DNA from: an uncultured Fusobacterium sp.
GTDB lineage: Bacteria; Fusobacteriota; Fusobacteriia; Fusobacteriales; Fusobacteriaceae
Assembly (NCBI GenBank): GCA_900543175.1
Contig: UQQO01000009.1
Location: 1 to 32,289 of the forward strand
DNA: 32,289 nt
Reading direction: 5' to 3'
The translations under genes and the position numbers were made by a program. Position 1 is the first letter of the stretch; each line of letters starts with the position of its first letter. Shown here piece after piece: positions 6,878 through 14,094 of this stretch. Under the pieces are notes generated by a model. The model worked only from the letters and a program-made list of their open reading frames with translations. It was not told the DNA's origin and searched no databases.

Positions 6878-7528
6878 TTATTGCATAGGTAATATTTCAA
6901 TTTCAACTCTTCTATTTTGAGCTCTTCCACTTGCAGTACTGTTAGTAGCTCTAGGATATTCTTCTCCATATCCTATAGAAGATATTCTTCTGCTTGAAAC
7001 TCCTTGTTGGATAAGGTAATTTCTAACACTAGCAGCTCTTTTTTCAGAAAGAGTTAGATTGTACTCATCAGAACCTGTATTATCAGTATATCCATTTACA
7101 ATAACTCTAGTTTCAGGATAGTTTACTAAAACAGTTGCAATAGAGTTTAATGGTCCATAGAAACTAGGAACAATTTTAGCACTGTCAGTAGCAAAAGTTA
7201 CTCCACCAGGAAGAGAAAGATTTAGATTTTCACCTTTTTGGTTAACTTCTACTTCAGTATTTTTTAAACGTTCTCTTAATTCTTGTTCTTGACGATCTCT
7301 ATAAGCTCCCCAACCAAGACCAGCTAAAGCACCAATTCCAGCACCTATAAGAGTTCCTTTTGTATCTTTACCTATAATTTGTCCAAGAAGTGCTCCAGCA
7401 GCAGCTCCACCAGCAGTTCCTTTAGTTTTGCTATTTACAGATCCAGTTTCATCAAGAAAAGGTGAAGATGTACAACCAGCAAGAGTTAAAGCAAGTAAAA
7501 GACCAGATATTATTTTTTTATTGTTCAT
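6878..7528 (-). CDS. OmpA-family lipoprotein with glycine zipper
   Basis: A 216-residue predicted outer-membrane lipoprotein. The signal peptide ends in the lipobox LAGC, with Cys19 as the lipidated residue. Residues about 37-80 form a glycine-zipper segment (GGAAAGALLGQIIGKD, GAGIGALAGLGWGAY), followed by a short charged helix. From about residue 105 comes an OmpA C-terminal peptidoglycan-binding domain with GYTDNTGSDEYNLTLSEKRA and the ending NRRVEIEI. The order matches YiaD-like proteins, which tether the outer membrane to peptidoglycan. AGGAGG stands 7 nt before the ATG. It is alone on its strand between a bidirectional terminator and the tRNA promoter region. Confidence 0.92.
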   Translation of the reverse strand: MNNKKIISGLLLALTLAGCTSSPFLDETGSVNSKTKGTAGGAAAGALLGQIIGKDTKGTLIGAGIGALAGLGWGAYRDRQEQELRERLKNTEVEVNQKGENLNLSLPGGVTFATDSAKIVPSFYGPLNSIATVLVNYPETRVIVNGYTDNTGSDEYNLTLSEKRAASVRNYLIQQGVSSRRISSIGYGEEYPRATNSTASGRAQNRRVEIEILPMQ

Positions 7529-7618
7529 AGTGAAACCTCCTTTTAAAATTTTATTTAAAAAAATAAGATTTTAGTTGTATTTTCTAAAAAAAAGATAAAA
7601 ATCCTTCTTTATAATTAT

Positions 7619-7646
7619 ATTATATATTAATTTTTTTAAAAAACAA
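7619..7646 (-). promoter_or_regulatory. Possible promoter of the OmpA-family gene
   Basis: Reading leftward, TTGTTT (7646-7641) and TATAAT (7624-7619) are 16 nt apart, 90 nt before the start codon. The stretch is nearly all A/T, so chance matches are common here. Confidence 0.4.
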
Positions 7647-7730
7647 TCACAATTTTATATAGAAATAAAGAACATTTTGAATTGTTAAAAAATAAAATTT
7701 AAAATTTTTTAAAAAAAATAAAAAAAAGTG

Positions 7731-7759
7731 TTGACACAAAGTGGGATAAATGATATAAT
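7731..7759 (+). promoter_or_regulatory. Promoter of the tRNA operon
   Basis: TTGACA (7731-7736) and TATAAT (7754-7759) are exactly 17 nt apart, a consensus promoter 27 nt before the first tRNA. Confidence 0.93.
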
Positions 7760-7785
7760 CATTCTTGTCTTGAGAGAAAAGGCGT

Positions 7786-7862
7786 CGGAATATAGCGCAG
7801 TCCGGTAGCGCATCTGCCTTGGGAGCAGAGGGCCGCAAGTTCGAATCTTGCTATTCCGACCA
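7786..7862 (+). tRNA. tRNA-Pro(UGG)
   Basis: Acceptor arms CGGAATA and TATTCCG pair, the anticodon loop CTTGGGA gives TGG at 7820-7822, the T-arm has TTCGAAT, and CCA is encoded. Confidence 0.97.
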
Positions 7863-7866
7863 TTAT

Positions 7867-7942
<76 letters not shown>

Positions 7943-7959
7943 AAAGACTTTTACTGAGT

Positions 7960-8036
<77 letters not shown>

Positions 8037-8058
8037 CTATCTAAAGTTACAGAGATAT

Positions 8059-8135
8059 GGTGACTGTAGTTCAGTTGGTAGAGCGCCAGTTTGTGGCACT
8101 GGTTGTCGCGAGTTCGAGCCTCGTCAGTCACCCCA
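8059..8135 (+). tRNA. tRNA-His(GUG)
   Basis: Acceptor GTGACTG pairs with CAGTCAC; an extra G at 8059 faces C73, the G-1 identity element of tRNA-His. Anticodon GTG is at 8093-8095. CCA is encoded. Confidence 0.97.
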
Positions 8136-8149
8136 TAAAATTTAATAAT

Positions 8150-8225
8150 GCGTCATTAGCTCAGTTGGTAGAGCACACGACTTTTAATCGTGTTGCCACA
8201 GGTTCAAATCCTGTATGACGCACCA
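8150..8225 (+). tRNA. tRNA-Lys(UUU)
   Basis: Acceptor GCGTCAT pairs with ATGACGC, anticodon TTT is at 8183-8185 inside CACGA-CTTTTAA-TCGTG, and CCA is encoded. Confidence 0.97.
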
Positions 8226-8229
8226 TCGT

Positions 8230-8313
8230 GCGAGGATGGCGGAATTGGCAGACGCGCTAGACTTAGGATCTAGTGTCCCAGACGTGAGAGTTCAAGTCTC
8301 TCTCTTCGCACCA
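8230..8313 (+). tRNA. tRNA-Leu(UAG)
   Basis: A class II tRNA with a long variable arm. Acceptor GCGAGGA pairs with TCTTCGC with one G-U pair, anticodon TAG is at 8264-8266 inside CTAGA-CTTAGGA-TCTAG, and CCA is encoded. Confidence 0.97.
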
Positions 8314-8323
8314 ATAAGCTAAC

Positions 8324-8350
8324 AAGAGATTCTATAGAATCTCTTTTTTT
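8324..8350 (+). terminator. Terminator of the tRNA operon
   Basis: AAGAGATTC (8324-8332) and GAATCTCTT (8337-8345) pair around TATA, followed by a T-run. It lies 11 nt after tRNA-Leu and 30 nt before truA. Confidence 0.92.
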
Positions 8351-8380
8351 TATATTCATATATAGAGAATGTGAGGAAAA

Positions 8381-9109
8381 ATGAGAAATATAAAGATAAC
8401 GTATAGATATGATGGAAGTATGTTTTATGGATCACAAAGGCAACCTGAAAAAAGAACAGTTCAAGGAGAGATAGAAAAACTTCTAAATATCTTATTAAAA
8501 GAGGAGATAAATATGGTATCTTCAGGTAGAACAGATAGAGGAGTACATGCTTTAATACAAGTTTCAAATTTCTTTACCTCTTCACCAATACCTTTAGATA
8601 GAATGAGATATGCTTTAAATAGAGGGCTACCTTTAGATATAGAGTTGTTAGATATAGAAGAGGTAGATTTAGAATTTAATTCAAGATTTTTACCTAAGAG
8701 TAGAGCATATAGATATATTATGACTTGGAAAAGAAATCCTTTTGAAAGTAGATATACAACATATGTAAATAAAAAAATAGAAAAAGATAGATTTTTTGAG
8801 ATTATGAAACCTTTAATAGGAGTACATGATTTTAATAATTTTAGAACGAGTGATTGTGGAAGTAAAACTTCTATAAGAGAGATATATAGCATAGAGCTTT
8901 TTGAAGAAGATCAAAAATTAATTATTGAGATAAGAGGAAACTCTTTTTTAAAGTCTCAAATTAGAATAATGATAGGAACAGCTTTAGAAATTTATTTTGG
9001 TAACAGAGATAAAAACTATCTAATAGATATGTTAAATAATCCAGAAAAAAAATATATAAAAAAGGTTGCAGATCCCTTTGGACTATATCTATCAGAAGTA
9101 AATTATTGA
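8381..9109 (+). CDS. truA: tRNA pseudouridine(38-40) synthase TruA
   Basis: A 242-residue enzyme that isomerises uridines 38-40 in the anticodon stem-loop of many tRNAs. The catalytic motif GRTDRGVHA places the nucleophile at Asp52; other TruA marks are the opening KITYRYDGSMFYGSQRQ, SRAYRYI, GVHDFNNFR and SFLKSQIRIMIGTA. Length is normal for the family. GAGG lies 6-9 nt before the ATG. It follows a tRNA operon directly and is probably coupled to the GNAT gene that follows (stop at 9107-9109, next ATG at 9130). No separate strong promoter is evident, so some read-through of the tRNA terminator is possible. Confidence 0.95.
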   Translation: MRNIKITYRYDGSMFYGSQRQPEKRTVQGEIEKLLNILLKEEINMVSSGRTDRGVHALIQVSNFFTSSPIPLDRMRYALNRGLPLDIELLDIEEVDLEFNSRFLPKSRAYRYIMTWKRNPFESRYTTYVNKKIEKDRFFEIMKPLIGVHDFNNFRTSDCGSKTSIREIYSIELFEEDQKLIIEIRGNSFLKSQIRIMIGTALEIYFGNRDKNYLIDMLNNPEKKYIKKVADPFGLYLSEVNY

Positions 9110-9129
9110 TTGATATTTTGGAGGAAAAA

Positions 9130-9576
9130 ATGGATTTTAAAGAATTAAACAGAGCAGATTTACCATTGATAAAGGAAATAGTTGAATTAGAAGAGGAAGC
9201 TTTTGGAGGAAAAGGTGGAGTTGATCTTTGGATTTTAAAAGCTCTTTTAAGATATGGAAAAGTTTTTGTATTGGAAGAAGATAATAAAATAATATCTATT
9301 ATTGAATATATGCAATGTTTTGATAGAAAAGAAGTTTTTTTATATGGAATTTGTACTTTGAAAAAATATAGAAATCAAGGAAATGCCAATAGAATAATGG
9401 CAGAGAGTGAAAAATATTTAAAAAATAAAGGATATAATGAAATATATCTTACTGTTGATCCTGAAAATGAAATTGCTATTAATATGTATAAACATTTTGG
9501 ATACTCAATAGTAGAATATCAAGAAAATGAGTATGGAGAAGGTATACATAGATATCTTATGAAAAAAACTATATAA
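9130..9576 (+). CDS. GNAT-family N-acetyltransferase
   Basis: A 148-residue GNAT-fold acyltransferase. The acetyl-CoA loop appears as LKKYRNQGNANRIM (residues about 84-97), then the helix SEKYLKNKGYNEIYLTV and the late-family motif NEIAINMYKHFGYSIVEY, a layout shared with RimI-like enzymes, though RimI itself cannot be asserted. GGAGG lies 6 nt before ATG 9130; an in-frame TTG at 9106 overlaps the truA stop and has no ribosome binding site. The substrate is unknown. It ends 17 nt before the perR promoter. Confidence 0.82.
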   Translation: MDFKELNRADLPLIKEIVELEEEAFGGKGGVDLWILKALLRYGKVFVLEEDNKIISIIEYMQCFDRKEVFLYGICTLKKYRNQGNANRIMAESEKYLKNKGYNEIYLTVDPENEIAINMYKHFGYSIVEYQENEYGEGIHRYLMKKTI

Positions 9577-9592
9577 TTAACAAAAAACTAAC

Positions 9593-9619
9593 TTGACATA
9601 ATTTAAAATTCATTATATT
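9593..9619 (+). promoter_or_regulatory. Promoter of the perR operon
   Basis: TTGACA (9593-9598) is followed by TATATT (9614-9619) at 15 nt, slightly short spacing. The predicted start lies at or just before the PerR box at 9627-9641. Confidence 0.6.
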
Positions 9620-9626
9620 ATTAAAT

Positions 9627-9641
9627 ATATAATCATTACAA
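9627..9641 (+). promoter_or_regulatory. PerR box
   Basis: ATATAATCATTACAA matches the 15-bp PerR/Fur-type palindrome TTATAATNATTATAA at 12 of 14 fixed positions. Its place over the probable transcription start of a perR gene argues for negative autoregulation. Confidence 0.7.
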
Positions 9642-9670
9642 TTTTGAATTTAGAAACAAGGAGGTTGAAA

Positions 9671-10087
9671 ATGAGCTTAGAGATAATGGATATAGGTGAA
9701 TATTTAAAAGAACATTCTATAAAGCCTTCATATCAAAGAATGAAAGTATTTCAATATTTACAAGAAAATAAAAATCATCCAACAGTGGATATGATATATA
9801 AAGCTCTATGTACAGAGATTCCTACTTTATCTAAAACAACAGTTTATAATACATTAAATTTATTCATAGAGAAAAAAATAGCTAATATCTTAGTAATAGA
9901 AGAAAATGAAACAAGATATGATGCTACAATGAATGTCCATGGGCATTTTAAATGTGAAAAGTGTGGAAAGATTTTCGATATAGATGTAGATAAAAGATTG
10001 CTAGATACAAAGAATCTTGAAAATTTTGAGATAAAGGAACAACACCTTTATTTTAAAGGAATTTGTCAAGATTGCTTGAATAAATAG
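9671..10087 (+). CDS. perR: Peroxide-responsive repressor PerR (Fur family)
   Basis: A 138-residue Fur-family metalloregulator with an N-terminal winged helix (KPSYQRMKVFQYL ... LSKTTVYNTLNLF) and a C-terminal dimer domain. The regulatory-metal ligands of B. subtilis PerR (H37, D85, H91, H93, D104) correspond to H36, D84, H90, H92 and D103 here; an Asp at the last site is the PerR rather than the Fur pattern. The structural Zn site is complete: C95-x2-C98 and C132-x2-C135. AAGGAGG precedes ATG 9671; an in-frame ATG at 9644 lacks one. It heads an operon with superoxide reductase and two rubredoxins and carries a PerR box in its leader. The family senses H2O2 by oxidation of a His ligand. Confidence 0.92.
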   Translation: MSLEIMDIGEYLKEHSIKPSYQRMKVFQYLQENKNHPTVDMIYKALCTEIPTLSKTTVYNTLNLFIEKKIANILVIEENETRYDATMNVHGHFKCEKCGKIFDIDVDKRLLDTKNLENFEIKEQHLYFKGICQDCLNK

Positions 10088-10118
10088 TGTATAGCAAATA
10101 TAACATGGAGGTGCTTTT

Positions 10119-10499
10119 ATGAATAAAAATGATCTTTTAAAATGTAAAGAGTGTGGAATGATAATGGAAGTTGTATCACTTGGTAAAGAGTGTGGAGTAG
10201 CAAAACCAGAAGTTGAAGTATTAGAGGCAAAAATTCAAGATGCAGCAACTGAAAAACATGTTCCTTATGTTGAAGAAAGAGAGAATGGTTATTTAGTAAA
10301 AGTTGGTAAAGAGGCAAAACATCCAATGCTTGAAGCACACTATATTGAATTTATAGAACTTATAATAGATGGAGATAAACTTTATAGAAAATATTTAAAC
10401 CCTGGAGATGAACCTGAAGCTTTCTTTGAAATTGCTAAAGGAAAAGATGTTGTAGCAAGAGAATATTGTAATATCCATGGTTTATGGAAAAACAGATAG
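10119..10499 (+). CDS. dfx: Superoxide reductase (desulfoferrodoxin-like)
   Basis: A 126-residue protein that reduces superoxide to H2O2 with electrons usually supplied by rubredoxin. The catalytic Centre II set is complete: His47, His68, His74, Cys117 and His120 ([20 protein letters not shown]), with the conserved Lys46 next to the first His. The N-terminal desulforedoxin-like domain is reduced: Cys9 and Cys12 (CKECG) are present, but only one further Cys (Cys25, GKECG) replaces the usual adjacent Cys pair. Centre I may therefore be altered or lost. GGAGGTG precedes the ATG. It lies 31 nt after perR and 12 nt before the first rubredoxin. Confidence 0.92.
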   Translation: MNKNDLLKCKECGMIMEVVSLGKECGVAKPEVEVLEAKIQDAATEKHVPYVEERENGYLVKVGKEAKHPMLEAHYIEFIELIIDGDKLYRKYLNPGDEPEAFFEIAKGKDVVAREYCNIHGLWKNR

Positions 10500-10511
10500 G
10501 AGGCAATTTCA

Positions 10512-10670
10512 ATGAGAAAATATGAATGCGAAGTTTGTGGATATATATATGATCCAGAAATCGGAGATCCAGATAATGGAATAGCAGCAGGAACAGCGTT
10601 TGAAGATTTACCAGAAGATTGGGTATGTCCACTATGTTCTGCAGGAAAAGATGATTTTTTAGCAAAATAG
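10512..10670 (+). CDS. Rubredoxin 1
   Basis: A 52-residue one-electron carrier with a single Fe(Cys)4 site: C6-x2-C9-G and C39-P-x-C42, plus the family's Y4, Y11, Y13, P15, G18, W37 positions. AGGAGG is 9 nt before the ATG. It lies in the perR-dfx operon and is the likely electron donor to superoxide reductase. It ends in GKDDFLAK, unlike its neighbour. Confidence 0.97.
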   Translation: MRKYECEVCGYIYDPEIGDPDNGIAAGTAFEDLPEDWVCPLCSAGKDDFLAK

Positions 10671-10714
10671 CAAATTAAAAATAAATTTTATACCAAAACA
10701 GGAGGAAAATTAAG

Positions 10715-10873
10715 ATGAAAAAATATGAATGTAAAGTATGCGGATATGTATATGATCCAGAAATCGGAGATCCAGATAACGGAGTAGCAGCAGGAACAGC
10801 ATTTGAAGATTTACCAGAAGATTGGGTATGTCCTCTATGCTCTGTTGGAACAGACGAATTCGAAGCTATCTAA
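10715..10873 (+). CDS. Rubredoxin 2 (tandem paralogue)
   Basis: Also 52 residues, with C6, C9, C39 and C42 in the same places. It differs from rubredoxin 1 mainly at residues 2-7, 12, 24 and the tail ([10 protein letters not shown] instead of [10 protein letters not shown]). AGGAGG precedes the ATG. The pair is a recent tandem duplication: long nucleotide runs are shared, yet spacer and ends have diverged. The operon terminator follows at 10902. Confidence 0.97.
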   Translation: MKKYECKVCGYVYDPEIGDPDNGVAAGTAFEDLPEDWVCPLCSVGTDEFEAI

Positions 10874-10901
10874 TAGAAAAACTAGAAGTTAACGTACTGT
10901 A

Positions 10902-10934
10902 AAAAGACACACTTAAAATAGTGTGTCTTTTTTT
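10902..10934 (+). terminator. Terminator of the perR operon
   Basis: AAAAGACACACT pairs with AGTGTGTCTTTT around TAAAAT, followed by further T. Confidence 0.93.
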
Positions 10935-10954
10935 AACGTAATTGCAAAAAAATA

Positions 10955-10983
10955 TTGACAATCTAAAAAAAATAGTGTACTAT
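10955..10983 (+). promoter_or_regulatory. Promoter of tRNA-Met
   Basis: TTGACA (10955-10960) and TACTAT (10978-10983) are 17 nt apart, 12 nt before the tRNA. Confidence 0.85.
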
Positions 10984-10995
10984 TAGTAATCATAT

Positions 10996-11072
10996 GCCTA
11001 GATAGCTCAGTTGGCTAGAGCATACGGTTCATACCCGTACGGTCGAAGGTTCGAATCCTTTTCTAGGCACCA
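10996..11072 (+). tRNA. tRNA-Met(CAU), elongator
   Basis: Acceptor GCCTAGA pairs with TCTAGGC, anticodon CAT is at 11030-11032 inside TACGG-TTCATAC-CCGTA, and CCA is encoded. A paired G1-C72 excludes the initiator type, and the anticodon arm closely resembles that of Firmicute elongator Met tRNAs rather than the lysidine Ile type. Confidence 0.9.
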
Positions 11073-11144
11073 TATTCCAAATAATTTTTTTAAACCCCAC
11101 TTTTTAGATTCATATGTTGTAGTCTAACCCTAAATATTTTTATG

Positions 11145-11185
11145 GAAAAAGATGAACTTGGCCGGTTCATCTTTTTCTATTTTTT
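11145..11185 (+). terminator. Intrinsic terminator after tRNA-Met
   Basis: GAAAAAGATGAAC (11145-11157) and GTTCATCTTTTTC (11165-11177) form a perfect 13-bp stem, followed by TATTTTTT. It starts 73 nt after the tRNA. The A-run gives it bidirectional capacity. Confidence 0.88.
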
Positions 11186-11229
11186 GTAAAATTAAAGGAT
11201 TTATTTATATAGGAAAATCCCATGATTTT

Positions 11230-11238
11230 TGATATAAT
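11230..11238 (+). promoter_or_regulatory. Extended -10 promoter of the LPS-core operon
   Basis: TGATATAAT is an extended -10 element 36 nt before the first gene. No good -35 is present 17 nt upstream, which extended -10 promoters can tolerate. Confidence 0.55.
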
Positions 11239-11273
11239 TATAATATTGAGATGAAAAATAGGGAGGAAGTTGG

Positions 11274-12065
11274 ATGAAACTATCAGCTGCAATAATGACT
11301 TTTAATGAAGAGAAAAATTTAGATAGAACTTTAAAAGCTTTAGAGGATATATGTGATGAGATTGTAATAGTTGATAGTGGATCAACAGATAGAACAAAAG
11401 AGATAGCAGATAAATATAAAGCTAAATTTATTAACCAAAAATGGCTAGGTTATGGAAAGCAGAGAAATGTTGCAATAGATAATTGTAGTGGAAAGTGGAT
11501 ATTGGCAGTTGATGCTGATGAGGAGCTATCTCCAAAGTTAAAAGAAAAGATAAAAGAGATAATAGAAAGTAATGATGAAAGTAAAAAAGTTTATGAGATA
11601 AATAGATTATCAGTATGTTTTGGAAAAAAAATAAAACATGGTGGTTGGGGAACTTCATATGCTGTAAGATTGTTCTTAAAGGGAGCAGGGAAATTTAATG
11701 ATAATACAGTACATGAAAGTTTTGTAACAGATGAAAAAGTATATCAGATAAAAGAGGATATATATCATCATAGCTATTTGACTTTAGAAGATTATTTTAG
11801 TAAATTCAATAGATATACAACTGAAGGAGCATTAGAATATTATAAAAAAGGAAAAAAGGCTAGTATATTTCAAATAGCTTTTAACCCATTATATAAATTT
11901 ATTAGAATGTATATAATAAGATTGGGATTTTTAGATGGAGTAGAAGGATTTCTATTAGCTTCAACAAGTTCGTTATATTCAATGGTAAAATATTTTAAAT
12001 TGAGAGAGATCTATAGAAATGGAAGTTATATAGATGATAAAAAGGGAGCAAAGAATGGAGATTAA
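11274..12065 (+). CDS. GT2 glycosyltransferase, WaaE/KdtX-like
   Basis: A 263-residue GT-A fold enzyme that adds a sugar to the LPS inner core on the cytoplasmic face of the inner membrane. The N-terminus MKLSAAIMTFNEEKNLDRTL, the nucleotide-binding VDSGSTDRT, the WLGYGKQRN segment and the metal-binding DADEELS follow the order in WaaE/KdtX proteins; the C-terminal ~80 residues are basic and hydrophobic, suiting membrane association. GGGAGGA precedes the ATG. It is the first gene of an operon of tightly overlapping core genes: its last 11 nt overlap the next start. Sugar and acceptor are inferred from family and context only. Confidence 0.88.
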   Translation: MKLSAAIMTFNEEKNLDRTLKALEDICDEIVIVDSGSTDRTKEIADKYKAKFINQKWLGYGKQRNVAIDNCSGKWILAVDADEELSPKLKEKIKEIIESNDESKKVYEINRLSVCFGKKIKHGGWGTSYAVRLFLKGAGKFNDNTVHESFVTDEKVYQIKEDIYHHSYLTLEDYFSKFNRYTTEGALEYYKKGKKASIFQIAFNPLYKFIRMYIIRLGFLDGVEGFLLASTSSLYSMVKYFKLREIYRNGSYIDDKKGAKNGD

Positions 12066-13095
12066 AAGAATAATAGTATCGAGAACAGATAAAATAGGGG
12101 ATTTGATACTTTCTATTCCAAGTTTTTTTATGGTAAAAAAGATGTATCCACAAGCTGAATTAGTAGTATTAGTAAGAAAATATAACTATGAGATTGTTAA
12201 AAATTTACCATATGTAGATAGGATAATTAAGATAGATGACTACTCACAAAATGAGTTGATAGATAAGATAGCTTACTTTAAAGCAGATGTATTTATAGCA
12301 CTGTATAATGATTCTTTTGTGGCAAAATTAGCAAGAGCGAGTAAAGCTAAGATAAAGATAGGTCCATTGTCTAAATTATCATCTTTTTTCACTTACAATA
12401 AAGGTGTTTGGCAAAAGAGATCTAAATCAGAAAAAAATGAGGGAAAATATAATTTAGATTTAATCAAACAATTAGATCCAAATCTATTTCAAAAAGAGTA
12501 TGAATTAGAGACAAAAATCTATATAGAGGATAAGCATAGACAAGCAGTAGAAATGTTCTTTAAAACTAATAACATAAAGGGACAAAGTATAGTAATAAAT
12601 CCTTTTATAGGTGGATCTGCTAAAAATATTAAAGATGAAGAGTATGCTAGACTTATAAAGAATTTTAAGAAGAGAAATAGAGATGTGAATGTAATTATAA
12701 CTTGCCACATATCTGATGAGGAGAGAGGATTAAAACTAATAAAAGAGGCTAACTCAATGGGAGTATATCTATATGCCAATGGAGGAGATCTTTTAAATAT
12801 AGCTGCTATTATAGATAGATGTGATGTATATTTAGGAGCTTCAACAGGACCAACACATATGGCAGGAGCATTGAAAAAGAGAATAGTTGCTATCTATCCT
12901 AATAAGAAAACTCAAAGCATTACAAGATGGGGAGTTTTAGGAGATGATAAAGTTTATTATTTAGTTCCAGATAAAGATAATCCAAAAGAAGACTATAAAA
13001 ACCCTTACTTTGATACTTATGATAGAGATATGGAGTTAGATTTGATACTTGCTTTAGAAAGAGCTTTAAAGCTTGAAGAGGGTGGTAAAAATTAG
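12055..13095 (+). CDS. GT9 heptosyltransferase-family protein
   Basis: A 346-residue GT-B enzyme of family 9 (ADP-heptose:LPS heptosyltransferase). The N-terminal RTDKIGDLILSIPSFFMVKKMYP is the typical acceptor-side motif; the C-terminal half has INPFIGGSAKNI and LGASTGPTHMAGALKK, the ADP-heptose pocket. Unlike the two other GT9 proteins here it lacks the C-terminal Cys-rich C-x2-CSLHG...CP motif. ATG 12055 overlaps the upstream gene by 11 nt and has GGGAG before it; an ORF extension to 12034 has no ribosome binding site. Which heptose it adds is not readable. Confidence 0.87.
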   Translation: MEIKRIIVSRTDKIGDLILSIPSFFMVKKMYPQAELVVLVRKYNYEIVKNLPYVDRIIKIDDYSQNELIDKIAYFKADVFIALYNDSFVAKLARASKAKIKIGPLSKLSSFFTYNKGVWQKRSKSEKNEGKYNLDLIKQLDPNLFQKEYELETKIYIEDKHRQAVEMFFKTNNIKGQSIVINPFIGGSAKNIKDEEYARLIKNFKKRNRDVNVIITCHISDEERGLKLIKEANSMGVYLYANGGDLLNIAAIIDRCDVYLGASTGPTHMAGALKKRIVAIYPNKKTQSITRWGVLGDDKVYYLVPDKDNPKEDYKNPYFDTYDRDMELDLILALERALKLEEGGKN

Positions 13096-14092
13096 GATAT
13101 TAGTTATACATACAGCATTTATAGGAGATATAGTTTTATCAACTCCTTTATTAAGAAAAATAAAAGATGTATATCCAAATAGTGATATTACCTATGTTAC
13201 AACTCCAGCAGGAGCAGCAATTTTAAGAAATAACCCAAACATAAGTGAGATTATTGAGTACGATAAGAGAGGAAAACATAAGGGAATATTAGGAATATAT
13301 CAACTTGGAAAAAGATTGAAGTATGAAAATTTTAATATAGTTATAACACCACATAGATATATGAGAAGCTCGATTCTTTCGTGGCTTACAGGCTCACCAG
13401 TGAGAAAGGGATATAAAAATGCAGATCTATCATTTCTTTATACAGAGAAAATTGAGTATGATAAGAAAAAGCATGAGGTTGAAAAACTTCTATCTTTTAT
13501 CTCTAAAGATACAGATAAAAGATATGAAATAGAATTATATCCAAATATTAAAGATATTGAAAAAGTTGATGAGATGTTAAAAGGGGATGGAGATAAAAAG
13601 ATAGTTGTTATAGCTCCAGGAAGTAAATGGTTTACTAAAAAATGGCCTTTAGAATATTTCAACGAAGTATTAAAAGAACTAAAAAATAGAGAAGATATTA
13701 TCTTAGCTGTTGTAGGTGGAAATGAAGAGAGAGCCTTAAATATAGAAACTGGAGGAAATATAGTTGATTTTAGAGGGAAAACAACACTTTTAGAATTAGC
13801 TGAATTAATAAGAAGAGCAGAGTTAATAGTAACTAATGATTCTTCTCCAATCCATATAGCATCAGCATGGAAAAATGTAAAAATTCTTGCTATATTTGGT
13901 CCAACTGTAAAAGAGTTAGGATTTTTTCCTTGGTCAAAAAATAGTGTAGTTTTCCAAAGGGAAGAGTTAAAGTGTAGACCATGCTCATTACATGGTGGAG
14001 ACAAGTGTCCAGAGAAACATTTTAAATGTATGGTAGATATAAAGCCAGAACTTATTTTAGATGAGATTTATAAAACTATTGGAAGAGAATAG
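13082..14092 (+). CDS. waaF: Heptosyltransferase II-like (WaaF/RfaF)
   Basis: A GT9 enzyme of about 336 residues transferring heptose from ADP-heptose to the LPS inner core. RILVIHTAFIGDIVLSTPLL opens the protein; IAPGSKWFTKKWP and VTNDSSPIHIASAW form the donor site; CRPCSLHGGDKCPEKHFKCM is the C-terminal Cys-rich motif of WaaF-type proteins. The start is unclear: TTG 13073 and GTG 13082 are in frame but poorly placed relative to AGAGGGTGG (13077-13085), while an ATT at 13091, inside ATTAG with the previous stop, would fit both that ribosome binding site and the family's usual N-terminus. GTG 13082 is given here as a compromise. Confidence 0.88.
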   Translation: MVKIRILVIHTAFIGDIVLSTPLLRKIKDVYPNSDITYVTTPAGAAILRNNPNISEIIEYDKRGKHKGILGIYQLGKRLKYENFNIVITPHRYMRSSILSWLTGSPVRKGYKNADLSFLYTEKIEYDKKKHEVEKLLSFISKDTDKRYEIELYPNIKDIEKVDEMLKGDGDKKIVVIAPGSKWFTKKWPLEYFNEVLKELKNREDIILAVVGGNEERALNIETGGNIVDFRGKTTLLELAELIRRAELIVTNDSSPIHIASAWKNVKILAIFGPTVKELGFFPWSKNSVVFQREELKCRPCSLHGGDKCPEKHFKCMVDIKPELILDEIYKTIGRE

Positions 14093-14094
14093 AT

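Noticed and set aside
10512..10873. The two rubredoxins as an assembly duplication
   Set aside because: Scattered base differences, different tails and different spacers show real divergence.
10996..11072. Initiator or lysidine-type Ile tRNA with CAT anticodon
   Set aside because: G1-C72 pairs, which excludes the initiator mismatch, and the anticodon arm matches elongator Met tRNAs rather than tRNA-Ile2.
13438..14004. A 188-codon leftward frame inside the waaF-like gene
   Set aside because: It is a shadow of a clearly coding gene, with low-complexity Ser/Phe/Ile content typical of antisense frames in AT-rich DNA.
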